Part shown: in pieces, positions 1-9,621 of the stretch
Position numbering within the stretch: the stretch's first letter is position 1
How the letters are laid out: each line of letters opens with the position of its first letter
Origin: Chara braunii
Lineage: Eukaryota; Streptophyta; Charophyceae; Charales; Characeae
DNA: 25,788 nucleotides
Assembly (NCBI GenBank): GCA_003427395.1
Contig: BFEA01000032.1
Span: forward strand, 1,044,913 to 1,070,700
Direction of reading: 5' to 3'
The notes under the pieces: generated by a model
Database searches by the model: none
Seen by the model: only the letters and a program-made list of their open reading frames with translations
Told to the model about the DNA's origin: nothing
Translations under genes and position numbers: made by a program

Positions 1-93
<93 letters not shown>
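1..93. repeat. Compound microsatellite (CT)n(GT)n
   Basis: Uninterrupted CT dinucleotides run to about position 32 and switch to GT dinucleotides up to about 93. The left edge of the window lies inside the repeat, which suggests a contig end. Frames through it that encode Cys-Val repeats are artefacts. Confidence 0.98.
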
Positions 94-96
<3 letters not shown>

Positions 97-189
97 GAAT
101 TGGGCACCATGGTTATGCCTCACTGTGGAATTGTTATGGCATGTAGTGATTCTTTATGGGTTGGGCACCAGTTTTTCCTTGCATCCAGT

Positions 190-194
190 GACTC
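190..194. repeat. Target site duplication GACTC (left copy)
   Basis: The five bases GACTC directly precede the left LTR, which begins TGTG. The same five bases follow the right LTR at 10389-10393. A 5-bp duplication is what Ty3/gypsy integrases leave, so both element edges are fixed. Confidence 0.9.
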
Positions 195-537
195 TGTGCC
201 GGACCCGCCAGGATGGCGGTCCGTCAGGATGGAGGAGGGTTGAAGAAGGAGGAGGTGGATGGAGCAGGAAGGACAGTGCAGCTCCGACTCAGACTCAACA
301 CACACATACTCCAAGATGTGCAAAAGTGAAGAATGACTGAAAAACAGACAACAGTTGGGGTATACCCCCAGCGAACTGACTTACTTGACTGGACTGGATT
401 GGTACCGACAGTGGTATCGGGCAAAAGTGGACTGGACTGGAACAGCACACGGCCTGTGGGGTCAGGCCACGGCCTGGTCTCACACGCCGAACTGGCAAAT
501 AGCTGAAAAGGCTCTGGCCAGATGGAGGCCCGCTGCA
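195..537 (-). repeat. 3' LTR of the Ty3/gypsy element
   Basis: This 343-bp segment aligns along its whole length with 10060-10388. Both begin TGTG on the plus strand and end TGCA, so on the element's strand they read TGCA...CACA. A block near 310-370 is almost identical in the two copies. The left copy carries a short duplication of CAGGATGG plus spacer near 210-232 that explains the length difference. Confidence 0.92.
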
Positions 538-1514
538 CGATCCTCAAACATGTAATGGATCGCAAGAGCCATAAACATGCTATCCGCAAAAGCAGTGGAA
601 CTCTGCACTAAAGAAAGCTGAGAAATGTAGGATGCGGAGCAAGCTCCATGCAGAGTCCATGCGATGCATCCTAAGCTACATAATGTCAAATGAAAAGCAA
701 ATGTCTGGTATACATATCCTAACTAACAACAAAAAATGAAATGTCACATGATACAATCCTGAAATCCTGGAGGCAATGACCTCAGTGTTGAAAGGAGAAA
801 GAGAAATACGTCACAAGATAAAGTCATGTCGCTGAACCACTAAGAGTGTGATGGTCTCAGAGGGGGTGAATGCAGCCTAAGAATCGAAACTCCTAAGGGC
901 AGTCACACATGAAGGAGGGATAGGTCATCAGGCTCAAGGTGAGGAAGAGTGGTAGCGAAACAAAACCAACGACCCTAACAGATAGACCATCAGGGCGGGT
1001 AATGCTCGACAAAAGGGTGACACTACGTAGGGTTGACCATGAAAAGGGGAGCCTAGAATAGGGTGGAGATATGCCTAACTGAAGGCATGCAAGAGCCGAC
1101 ATTAGGGTGATGAGGGTAGTGGGTGAGGGAAACATGCACACAACTCACGGACTGGGGGAGGGAGGAGCTAGATCTGGGAGCAGGGAAGTCAAGATAACGT
1201 TACGGTCCCAATGCCTATGCGATACCAAGGGAGAGTCCAACTCAAAGAGACCCAGCTAAGTGAGAACCATGATGCGACAGATGCAAGGGAATGTACAAGG
1301 TAGGGCGGTGGCGTGCAGTAGTCACGTCCAAAGTAGCTGAAGTCGATAATATGGTTGAAGTCAAGAAGGTGGCTGAAGTTGTCAAAGTGGTCGATAACGT
1401 CGATGAAGTATGAGTCGAGTCGATGTCGAAGCAGAATATCCGGAATAAGCTGATGATGGAGTACCTGATGGTGTGAGTCAGTAGGGAGATAGCAGGTGAT
1501 CAGAGTGTCAATCG
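538..1514 (-). other. 3' untranslated region of the retroelement
   Basis: About 980 bp separate the end of the chromodomain frame from the 3' LTR. I see no conserved coding sequence. Positions 1330-1430 are an imperfect run of GTCGAT and GCTGAAGT words, probably an old simple repeat. A minus-strand frame at 1189-1518 translates this run and looks spurious. No strong polypurine tract is seen at 538-560. Confidence 0.6.
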
Positions 1515-2186
1515 TCAAGATGTCGAGGGTGTCGACAAGTGCTGTCGACGCACGGAGGCATTCATCTGCTTCTGAAGAACAGCCTGAGAGGGAGCGGGCT
1601 CATCCTCAGCGATCTCCTCAGTCGGAGGAGGAGGAAAAGGGTCAGTCGGCTGAGTAGGGGCAGATGTCTCAGCACAACGAGCACGATCATATGCACGCAT
1701 CAACATCCGGGCGTGCTCCAGATGTTCGAGGGACTCCCAAGTAGCCTCCTCATCAGGATAACTCTTCCAACGCACAAGGTACTCGATGCGTAGAGGGGTA
1801 TCGTCGGTAAGTCGGCGATATACGATGTCGAAAACAACGAACTCCTCGTGACCGTCCACCATGATAGGTGGAGGCACTGGAGGACGCTCATAAGGACGTC
1901 CGACGAAGTGCTCGGACGGTCTGCGATAAAGATGCAACAAGGATACGTGGTAAACACCGTGTACGCGAGCCTGTAGAAGGTAATCAGGTAGCTTCGCACG
2001 GAAGCTGACCGGACTAGCGGCAGTATCAGAACCAACGGCCTGAAGGATGCGGCATGGACCGAAGAAACGACACCTAAACTTGCGAAGCTTATCCGCTTTG
2101 AGTTGTAAGTGGTGTGCGTCGACAAGCACATCGTCACCGACTTTAAAGGGATGATCGATTCGTGATCGATTTGCTCGTGCGGCCAT
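1515..2186 (-). pseudogene. Integrase C-terminal GPY/F module and chromodomain
   Basis: This 223-codon stretch is the least damaged part of the polyprotein. Residues 14-53 carry the conserved 'FKVGDDVLVDAHHL' and 'FFGPCRILQAVG' segments, and residues 76-88 the 'HGVYHVSLLHLYR' segment, which together form the GPY/F module. A chromodomain follows at about residues 114-168 (1683-1847), with 'YLVRWKSYPDEEATWE' supplying two of the aromatic residues expected in a methyl-lysine cage. In chromoviruses this domain tethers integration to heterochromatin. The C-terminal 50 residues are Pro/Thr-rich. The upstream integrase core runs in another frame and overlaps the start, so the first ATG here is not a native start. 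Sure of family; the copy is a relic. Confidence 0.9.
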
Positions 2187-3120
2187 GCGAGTCTGGGAGT
2201 CGGTTAGACTCTCGTGTGCGCTTCATAATCGCTGCCATGTGGGTGCTCCAGTCGTCAAGCGCAGGACAACGAGTGTCTAGGCGCAACCGCGATGGTCGTA
2301 GGAAGTGCGCGAGTACGCGAGGGTGGTCGCCGAGGTCGCAATAGAATGGCGACATCCCTGTGGCTGGTGAAACAATGTGGTTGTACACAATCTCCGCATG
2401 GGCTAAGTGTAAGTCTCATTGTTGGTCATCCCTAACAAACTTTCGGAGGATATTACCGGAGATTTTTATTGGTGACCTCAGTCTAACCATCCGTCTAAGG
2501 GTGGTAAGACGATGAGAAGCGGAGCTGGGATCCGTACACCTCGTGTAGGCGTCGCCAGAATGTGTTGGTAAAGCGCGGGTCACGGTCGGAGATGATGCTC
2601 TGAGGTAAGCCATGATTTCTGACGACTTGGTCGAAGAGAATGTCAGCGACTTCACTAGCGCTAATGCGATAATGGCACGGGACAAAATGTGCACGCTTCG
2701 TGAAGCGATGGACCAGGACGAACATAGCATCATGACCGCGCTCAGTGGGTGGGCAGAGGGGACCAATGAAATCCATAGAGATGGACTGCCAACGACCCTT
2801 GGGTATGGGTAAGGGCTGAAGTAACCCATACGGAAGGTGGTTCGCACTGTTCACCTCCTGGCAGGCAGGACACTCCTGGATGTAGGCTTTGACGAAGTCC
2901 TTGGACTTCAGCCAGACGTATAGGCGGCGAACACGAGCCAACGTCTTGTGGAAGCCCATATGACCGACAACTGTCTGGTCATGGAACTCTGCTACAGCCT
3001 GGACACGGAGTTGTCCGGTGGAGGGATACATGGTTCTAGCTGACCAGATCTGCCATGCCAGTTCACGAGACCGTTCTCAATGAGGGAACGATTTTGCCAC
3101 TCCGCAATGTCGCATCGATG
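2143..3120 (-). pseudogene. Integrase zinc finger and DDE core, frameshifted and interrupted by stops
   Basis: The frame at 3031-2495 shows an HHCC zinc finger (H17, H24, C54, C57 counted from the ATG at 3031) and the catalytic core: Asp in 'SISMDFIGPL' (residue 87) and Asp in 'IISDRDPRF' (residue 149). The third acidic residue follows 'SSSYHP' as a Glu codon at 2477-2479, but two TAG codons (2495-2497 and 2483-2485) stand where the family usually has Gln. Frame then shifts near 2460 and again between 2143 and 2186. The linker to RNase H shifts frame at least twice between about 3020 and 3115. A TGA at 2416-2418 adds another break. It would have inserted the element's DNA copy; this copy cannot make it. 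Confidence 0.9.
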
Positions 3121-3239
3121 ACGCGATAATCCAGGCAATGACGGTACTGAGTGCGATATGTGTCGATCACCGACTGATCAATAGCGGTGATGGAGATGGC
3201 AGCAAGATAGATGGGTTCCTGATTGTGATCAGTACGGTG

Positions 3240-3887
3240 GATTAAGGCGTCGGCGATGCGGTTCGTTTCACCCTTGATGGGCTGAGTGGTGAAACTGAAC
3301 TTGAATAAGTCATGTCACCAACGTGCCTGTCGAAGGGAAAGTTTGGGCTTCGTGAGGAAAATCTGGACAACTTAGTTGTCCGTGCGCACCGTGAAGGGCG
3401 CCCCGTGCAGGTAGTGACGCCAATGTCGGGCAGCATAAACTACTGCGAGAACCTCACGTTCATCGGCAGTGTAGTTTATCTCGGCAGGCAGTAGCTGACG
3501 GGGGTAGAAGGCGATCGGGCAATCCCCAGCACGAGCCTCGACAGTCCCATCCTCCGCGATGATCGGGGAGTAAGTAACGGGAGGACTGTCAGTGGAGGTA
3601 AGTGGTGGGAGGGTAGGCGTCAGTCGAGAAGCAGTGTCAGCAGGAAGGGGGGGGGGAGGAGGAACATGAGGATAAGGTGAATCGGGAGGAGAGGAAAACA
3701 CCTGAGAAAGTACGGTTCCTACTGCAAAATCTGACGCATCAGTGGTGACCATGAAGGGGCGATCAAAATCGGGGAGGCGAAGAACCGTCGCACAAGTCAT
3801 CGCCTTCTTGAGGGCGCGAAAAACATCATCGCAAAGGGGTGTCCAAAACCATAGCTGGTTCTTCCGGAGGAGGGTGAAGGTAAGCAC
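3240..3887 (-). pseudogene. RNase H domain with Pro-rich insertion
   Basis: The domain degrades RNA in the RNA-DNA hybrid during reverse transcription. Catalytic acidic residues are recognisable in 'TTDASDFAVGTVL', 'TADEREVLAVV' and 'FTVRTDN'. The domain's usual end, 'NRIADALIHR', lies near 3240. Between 'LSQVF' and 'CPIAFYPRQL' there is an insertion of about 55 residues rich in Pro, Ser and Thr (3534-3695), where Ty3/gypsy enzymes normally have about ten residues. Stops are TAA at 3372-3374, just after the third acidic residue, and TGA at 3315-3317. The conserved sequence continues in the same frame beyond both. Confidence 0.9.
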
Positions 3888-3999
3888 GTAGGAATACCTA
3901 GCGTATCCCCGGATGAAATTACTGTGAGGCCTAAGAAACTGCTAAGATACTTAGCAGATGTGTGGACAGGCCACTCTGCAATAGTTATTTTCCGCGTCG

Positions 4000-4690
4000 T
4001 CCATGTCGAGACCCTAGTCGGACACGTGGTGTCCTAGGAAGTTTATTTTGCTCTGAGCAAAGCGGCACGTACTAAGCTTGGTATAGAAACCATGCTTGCG
4101 TAAGCGCTGTAGGACGTCACGGAGGTATCTGAGATGATCTTCTAAGGTACGACTGTAGACCAGAATGTCGTCCAGATATACGAGAACTTATTCTTCAAGG
4201 ATGTCCCTGAAGATGTCGTTCATCGTCGTCTGGAAGGTGGCGGGTGCATTGGTGAGGCCGAATGGCATCACCGTGAACTCATAGTGGCCGAAGCGCGACT
4301 TAAAGACGGTCTTCGACTGGTCCTCTGTGGCTATGCTGATCTGGTGGTAACCGCTACGAAGATCGGTCTTCGTGAAGAAGAAGTTGCCTGCCAGACGGTC
4401 AAACATCTCATTCTCGCGAGGCATGGGATAACTGTTTTTAATTGTGTAATGGTTAAGGCTGCAGTAGTCAATGCAGAAGCGGAAATTTTTGTCCGCTTTG
4501 CGAGAAAAGAGAATGGGTGTACCCCAAGGGAAGTTACTAGGTTTAATGAAACTCAGTCGAAGGAGCTTCTCAAGCTGACGCTTGCCGCTTGAGTTCCGTC
4601 GCCTCTGGAATCGAGAGTTGGTACGGTATCTGATGGTGAACACGATAGTCAGGCACGAGCTGGATAGAATGCTCGACACCTCGCATCGGA
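4000..4690 (-). pseudogene. Reverse transcriptase domain
   Basis: Recognisable Ty3/gypsy motifs in order are 'RGVEHSIQLVP' near 4670, 'FRFCIDYCSLNHYTIKN', 'FTKTDLRSGYHQI' with the first catalytic Asp, 'VMPFGLTNAPATFQ', and 'YLDDILVYS' with the two further catalytic Asp residues at 4167-4178. A TAA at 4188-4190 lies three codons before YLDD, and a TAG at 4014-4016 sits in 'HVSD-stop-GLDMDD'. A frameshift near 4595 separates the N-terminal motif from the rest. Between 4000 and 3910 the frame leaves and returns through two opposite indels. All catalytic residues survive, so the damage looks like neutral decay after insertion. Confidence 0.93.
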
Positions 4691-5239
4691 GGGATCCCGT
4701 TGTATGAAAAATACGGGGGGAAGACGTCGCGGTTCAGGTTACGAAGTCAGGGAGTGTCAAGGATACAAGGGGAAGACGTCGCAGTACTCTCGAATACGGC
4801 GGGCTCTGAGTCAGCCGTGAACCGCATGAGTTCCTCAACGTCTGTGTCGGCACGAGACGTATGGGTGAACTCGGCAGTGGACGGCGAAGGGACCTGGGAT
4901 GTGGAAGGGGTATTCACAGGCTGACGGGTGGATGTGGAAATGGGAGCCGCGAAGATGGAGGAAGGGTCACGGGGATCGGGCTCCAATGAGATGAACTCAA
5001 CCTCGGGACAGAGTGGATCGTAGCGAAGAAGATCCGTGACGTTCACTTAGTAGAACGTGACGTCCTCCAGTCGTATGAAGTGAGCAAACTAACGAGGAGA
5101 AGTGAAGGCACCCAGAGGGACGAGGGTCCTGGGGAGGTAGGTTTGGAGGGGTGTCGCCCGTGGTTCCAACGAAGGGGACTCGATGGGTTTGACCACACTT
5201 CGTTTTGAGAACGAGTGCCTCAGTCGCCCATTCGGCCTC
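4691..5239 (-). pseudogene. Spacer between protease and reverse transcriptase
   Basis: This stretch joins the protease to the reverse transcriptase. One frame (5046-4747) gives an acidic, Ser/Thr/Pro-rich segment that includes 'PEVEFISLEPDPRDPSS'. Another (5240-4997) continues the protease frame with Pro-rich sequence. A frameshift lies near 5040-5060. No separate domain is recognised. Confidence 0.55.
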
Positions 5240-5524
5240 TGTGCCACGGAACCGACGAGACCAGGGAATACCAAGGATAAACTCGTACCCTGTCTCCAGC
5301 ACGTCGAAGTATGAGGAGGAATGGTAGCGTCGAGGCGTCTGGGTACTATCCGATGGCTGGAGGGTGAGGGAGAAGTGGAGATCAGGGACCGTTTGATCGA
5401 AGAAGCGCTGCGTCTTGTTATCTCCAAGGGTAACACAGATAGGAAAACGAGACCCGGAGTTAGCTAGGCGAGATTCCTCAACCACGCCAGGGTGAACGAA
5501 ATCGCCCTGCGAGCCAGAGTCTCA
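5240..5524 (-). pseudogene. Retropepsin-like aspartic protease
   Basis: The active-site triad reads Asp-Ser-Gly in 'DSGSQGDFVHPG', with its Asp codon at 5519-5521. The second hallmark is the hydrophobic-hydrophobic-Gly segment in 'YEFILGIPW' near 5260-5281. The domain is about the right length for a retropepsin monomer. A single TGA at 5522-5524 sits immediately before the active-site Asp, and the frame is open on both sides of it from 5941 to 4997. This enzyme would have cut the Gag-Pol polyprotein. Confidence 0.85.
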
Positions 5525-5941
5525 TAAAGCGCGGTACACCCTTGTAGATGTCCGTAGGCGAATAGGGATGATGGGGAGGGTGTGATCAGGGTTAGAGAGC
5601 AGAGCGAGAAGACGACGCAAGACATTTACGTGTCTCGTGAGTCGCTCCTGGCGAGCCTGAAGGATGCTCAAATCCAGGAGAGATGACACAACGTCATCGC
5701 GAGTCGTCAGCTGGGCAATACAACGAGTTGTGCGAATGGCACTACGCGTCGAAAGTCTCGGAGGGGGAGGACTAGATGCGACAGTCTGTTGGGGGGCAGA
5801 CGGTACCTCGACAGACGACGGGGCAGAGGGAACTGTGTTTGTCGTGTCCTGAGGAGCCTCTGGTGGGGTAGCCAAAGGGGCAAACCGCAACTCGGTGGTT
5901 GGGAAGCCGGTTACGTGCGAGGCCTCAGAGGTACACTGCAA
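5525..5941 (-). pseudogene. Gag-Pro linker, Pro/Ser-rich with a helical segment
   Basis: The frame is open for about 139 codons and ends at the TGA directly before the protease. The first half is rich in Pro, Ser, Thr and Ala. The second half, around 'LSILQARQERLTRHVNVL', is leucine-rich and charged and could form a helix or short coiled coil. I do not recognise a named domain. It is in frame with the protease but not with the zinc-knuckle frame upstream. Confidence 0.55.
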
Positions 5942-5946
5942 TGTGG

Positions 5947-7993
5947 CTACCTAGGTGGGGCGGGCCGGGCGGGCTCGGGGAAGGACTGAGATCGGCACTG
6001 ACGAGAAATGTCAACATAGTGTCGATCGAGGGCGGTATGGTACGGACACCGTGAGGATGTGTGTCCATCCTGGCGGCAACGAAGGCAGCGACGACGGGCC
6101 TCGAGGGCGGCCCGCTCCTCAGGGGATAGAGCTCCGCGAGGAGGAACAAAGCCCTGCGGGAGGTCTATCTGAGGAACCGTGACTGTGCGGGCTCCAGCCC
6201 GTGCAACCCGAGTGCGCGCACGACCCATGGCATACATGGCCATCTGCAGGCGCTCGGCCACCGGGACTCGATGTCCTCATCCAAGTGGTACTGGATGACG
6301 TCCCGAAGCTCGATGTCCTCGAGGGCGTCCCCAATGGTAGGGCTGAGCTCGGCGGAGGCGTCCTCGCCATACTCGAGAGAACTGTAGTGCCGGGAGGATG
6401 GCGCTCCGGGTCGAGCTGGTCGGCGACGGATCGCGAAGAGGATGGGGCGTCAGGGAAGTGACTCCGCATCCTCTGGTACTGTCTAGCAGTCTCGTAGGCC
6501 TGCTGCGCAGAAGAGAATGACTGCCTTCATAACTCTAAGCAGTAATCAGTCGGAAGACTGACGAGGAAGCGGTTGGTAAGGGTGACCTCGGGTAGAAACG
6601 TCTCATCACAAACAAGGTGGGCATCCTGAAACACCCGGATGTGACGCTCGAGGTTAGTCGGTGTAAAGGACCCTGACCATCGAGTTCATGTGACGTGGTC
6701 TAAAGCGTTAGTGGCGTCGTGACGAGTGCCAAAGCGGTCTTGAAGGAAAGCCGCAAAGTCTGCAAGAGTATGGACCTCACCCACGCGGAGGCGCTGGGTA
6801 TAATAGTCCTCCCACGCAGTGGAAAGGCTGCCTCGCAATTTGGTTGCGATCACATCTCATCACAACTCCTGACGGGTGGTCGTTAGGGAGAGTGTGCGTG
6901 TTGCTATCTGCAACCAGCACGAGATGCGGGATGTGTCATCATACTCGGGAATGTCTGAGGTGCGCACAGGAGGGTGTCCATTGTGCTGATGGCGAGGGGA
7001 AGGAGACCGAGGTGCATCGAAGGCCGCGGCGAAAGTCGGGGCCGCTGCAGAGGCAGAGATGGGGGAAGGTTGTGGGCTGTGACCACTGGCAGATTGACCA
7101 GCCAATGTGGAGGCAACAACCGCGGGCAGCTGTCCCGAAATAGCCAAGTAGGAGGGGAGAGGTTGAGGAGCAGGTCGAGGGAAACGAGTCTGCATGATGG
7201 GCGCCAAAGGGATGGTAGAAGCAGAAGAAGGGTGAGCAGCCCGTGATGGGTGAGGTTGTCTCAGAGCAAGGATCTCCGCCTGAGTCTGCGCAATGGTGAT
7301 CTATAAAGCGACCACTCGCTGGGTGCACGGGGTCGGGGGTGGAGGAGGCGGGGGGGGCATCCCACCGGGGGGAAGAATCCGAGACTGCGGGGTACCCTGC
7401 TTTAGGGGTAAGGGGACGAAGGCGGGGAGTAGTGGACAAAACCGTAATGCCGCGGCCGGTGTAGGAAGCTGGGAAGCAGCACCGAAATGGGTTGGTAAAA
7501 TTGTCGGTCCAGATGATGGTCTCTGGACTGCAGGGCCTACGACAGCGGCAGAGACGGTAGGGGCGACAGGGGCCGTGAGAATTGCCACAACAGACGGGGT
7601 GGTCTGACCGGCAGCAGCGCTCATCACGGCTGAGGGGGAGTGTTGGGCCTGAGCCGCAGGGGAGGGCGAGCCACCATGTCTGTTTCGTCGGAGTCGTGGG
7701 GAACCGGTCGGTGAGCCTGTTGGGGATGGGGTGTGAGAATTGGGGGGGGAGCGATGGGGAGAGCCTTTGAGGTGGTTGACGCCAAGGGCAAGCGCATTGA
7801 TTTGCGCTTGCAACAGTCCAAGCATACTAAGTTCCGCTTGGATCGCTACAAGGACGGCATGAAGGTCCATGGTGTCCGCATGAGCCTGACCATGAGCCGC
7901 TGGCTGCGCGCTGGCTTGAGATGTGGACTGCGCCGCGGTCATCTCCTCAGCTGTAGCCCCGTCCGTGGGCGGTGGAGGGAGAGAGGTAGACAT
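5947..7993 (-). pseudogene. Gag polyprotein with capsid-like region and CCHC zinc knuckle
   Basis: Reading from 7993, one frame continues to about 6380. It opens with a Pro/Ser/Ala-rich, probably disordered region of roughly 330 residues. A capsid-like segment follows (about 6930-6400), containing 'WEDYYTQRLRVGEVH' and 'FAAFLQDRFGTRHDATN', which resemble the retrotransposon Gag fold. The zinc knuckle 'CLRCRQDGHTSSRC' (6046-6087) fits CX2CX4HX4C. Stops interrupt the frame: TAG at 7301-7303 and TGA at 6860, 6857, 6686 and 6527. Two further frameshifts fall between 6260 and 6380. The ATG at 7993 is the first plausible start after the leader. Gag would have packaged the element RNA. Confidence 0.85.
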
Positions 7994-8213
7994 CCTGGGA
8001 GGTGGGGGGAGAGATGGGTTGTGGTATGGGGTCAGGAGACCACCGGTGAGAGGGAGGGGACCGCGAGAGCGAAGTGGGTAGTCGTGGGTCGGCTCGCCCC
8101 GTGACCAACGGGTCGCCCGTGAGATGGTGACGCAAATCCGGTCGAGGGGAGAGGAGTCGTTCGGGTCTAGGGTACCTAACGGGAGGAGGCGGGGTAGTAA
8201 GGGGGGTTAGAAG

Positions 8214-8252
8214 AACCCTAAACCCTATAAAAACCCTAAGAAAACCCTAACT
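8214..8252. repeat. Degenerate plant-type telomere motifs (CCCTAAA)
   Basis: Four CCCTAA-type words occur in about 40 bp, separated by short A-runs. They lie in the leader of the retroelement upstream of Gag, so they are not a chromosome end. Similar 'telo-box' words occur in plant promoters and leaders. Confidence 0.7.
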
Positions 8253-8354
8253 GGGGTTTGGGTGGCTAGGGGAGGGTAGCGACGACCTAATCAAGAAAAA
8301 AAAATAATAACCATGGAGGGGAGGGGGAGAGAAAATAAAACATGAAATTTTGAG

Positions 8355-8356
<2 letters not shown>

Positions 8357-8402
<46 letters not shown>

Positions 8403-8418
8403 TAAATAAATAAATAAA
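8357..8418. repeat. (AAT)n microsatellite running into (AAAT)n
   Basis: About fifteen AAT units are followed by several AAAT units. The tract lies in the retroelement leader. Confidence 0.95.
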
Positions 8419-8465
8419 CAAAATGTGAAGAGAGAAGTGATTTTTATGTTTTTGGAATTTTCGAT

Positions 8466-8930
8466 AGCATTTCCTTACCCCCCGAGGGGTCAAGAATGTG
8501 CCAAGAGGAAGGAAAGACCAAGATGAGCACACTAAATTTCAAAATGCCGCAAATTATAAATTTTAAAAAAATAAATAAAAAAATAAGTAGATGAGGGTTT
8601 GAAGAGAAACTAAGTGTTGGGTTTTTTCAAAACATTTGAGCAGCATTTTGTTATCCCCATGGGGTCGAAGTGTGTCGTCAAGAAGACAAACCAAGTAAAA
8701 TTAGAAAATTTTGTCAGCACTTCGCTACCCCCAAGCGGTTAAAATGTGTTGAAAAATCTAAGTAAAAAAAAAAAAAAAACATATTGGCAGCACTTCGTTA
8801 CCCCCACGGGGTCAAAATGTGTGTCGAAAGCAAGGATGACTAACTCCTATTCAGATTTGAGGGTGCCGCAAAGAGATTCGAATTTTCAGAATAAATAAAA
8901 TAAATAAATAAATAAAATAAATAAATTAGA
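8466..8930. repeat. Interspersed repeat block with CCCC-GGGG cores
   Basis: Four diverged copies of a segment of about 40 bp start at 8466, 8642, 8716 and 8789. Each reads roughly AGCAYTTYGTTA, a C-run, a short spacer, a G-run, then TCAAAATGTGT. The C-run and G-run can pair as a small hairpin. A second motif (TGCCGCAAA then AATAAATAA) occurs after the first and fourth copies, near 8546 and 8862. The block was therefore probably built by segmental duplication. Confidence 0.75.
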
Positions 8931-9375
8931 AAATAAGAAAAGAAGGTGGGGAATAAGATAATTCAAATTTTTGGGGGAAAAAAGGAAATATAAATCAAAA
9001 GAAAGATAAACGAAGAAAAGCAGAATTTTCGAAGTTGGGGGGGGAGGGGGGATGAAAAGGTAAAACAAAAGAGAGAAATAGGTGAGAAAGAGAAAAAGAG
9101 TGAAGGGGGAGATGGGGGAAATGATGGGCTTGTAGTTAGGGGGGGGGGAAGAGGGAGAGGAGGGTGGTAGAATGGGAGAGAAGGATACAGAAAAAGGGGA
9201 GAGGAGTAGATGAGATTAGTAGAAGATGGTAAGTGGGGAGGAGAGGACAGAAAAAGGTTGTGGGAGATGAGTGAAGATGGAGGTAGGTGGAGAGAGTAGT
9301 GGTAGGGTTAGAAAAGATGATTAGATGATGGGGGGGGGAGAGAAAAGGGGTTAGGGGAGAGTATAGTGGGTAGGA
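8931..9375. repeat. Long purine-rich strand in the leader
   Basis: Over about 440 bp the plus strand is mostly G and A, with G-runs of seven to nine and hardly any C. The element's sense strand is therefore polypyrimidine. I see no coding potential; frames here give only Leu/Ser/Pro-rich low-complexity peptides. Confidence 0.8.
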
Positions 9376-9378
9376 AAG

Positions 9379-9447
9379 TGATACCAAGCTCTTGGGTGGC
9401 CAAGAGCAGAGAATTACCAAGATTCACTAGATCTTGGCCTTCAAGAT
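9379..9447 (-). other. Second tRNA-Met-type octamer followed by small hairpins
   Basis: The octamer TGGTATCA occurs on the minus strand at 9379-9386, as it does at the true primer-binding site. Next to it is a perfect 8-bp stem with a 4-base loop (9388-9407). Further stems involve CCAAGAT/ATCTTGG (9418-9438). This could be a remnant LTR junction or a chance match. Confidence 0.4.
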
Positions 9448-9621
9448 GTTACTGGCCTGATGCCACTGCAAAAAAAAAAAAAAAATCTAGTGTAGGCTGA
9501 GATCTTGATCAGCCACCGAGATGTCACTGTAGTGCAGCCCCCTGGGGGTCTTCAATCTTCAGCAAGCTGCCACGTGGCACTGTTGGCCACATGCAAAGAA
9601 AGGAGAGGTAGATGACAAACA

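Noticed and set aside
37-340. Frames over the left microsatellite and LTR, including a Cys-Val repeat peptide
   Set aside because: They translate a (GT)n repeat and noncoding LTR sequence; no domain and no conserved start.
538-560. Polypurine tract next to the 3' LTR
   Set aside because: The minus strand here has only a short mixed purine stretch (GAGGATCG); not convincing.
1189-1518. Minus-strand frame directly after the chromodomain
   Set aside because: It overlaps the stop of the integrase frame and translates an imperfect GTCGAT-type repeat; no known chromovirus gene lies there.
2162-7770. Plus-strand frames inside the retroelement
   Set aside because: They are antisense to clear Gag-Pol domains and contain no motifs.
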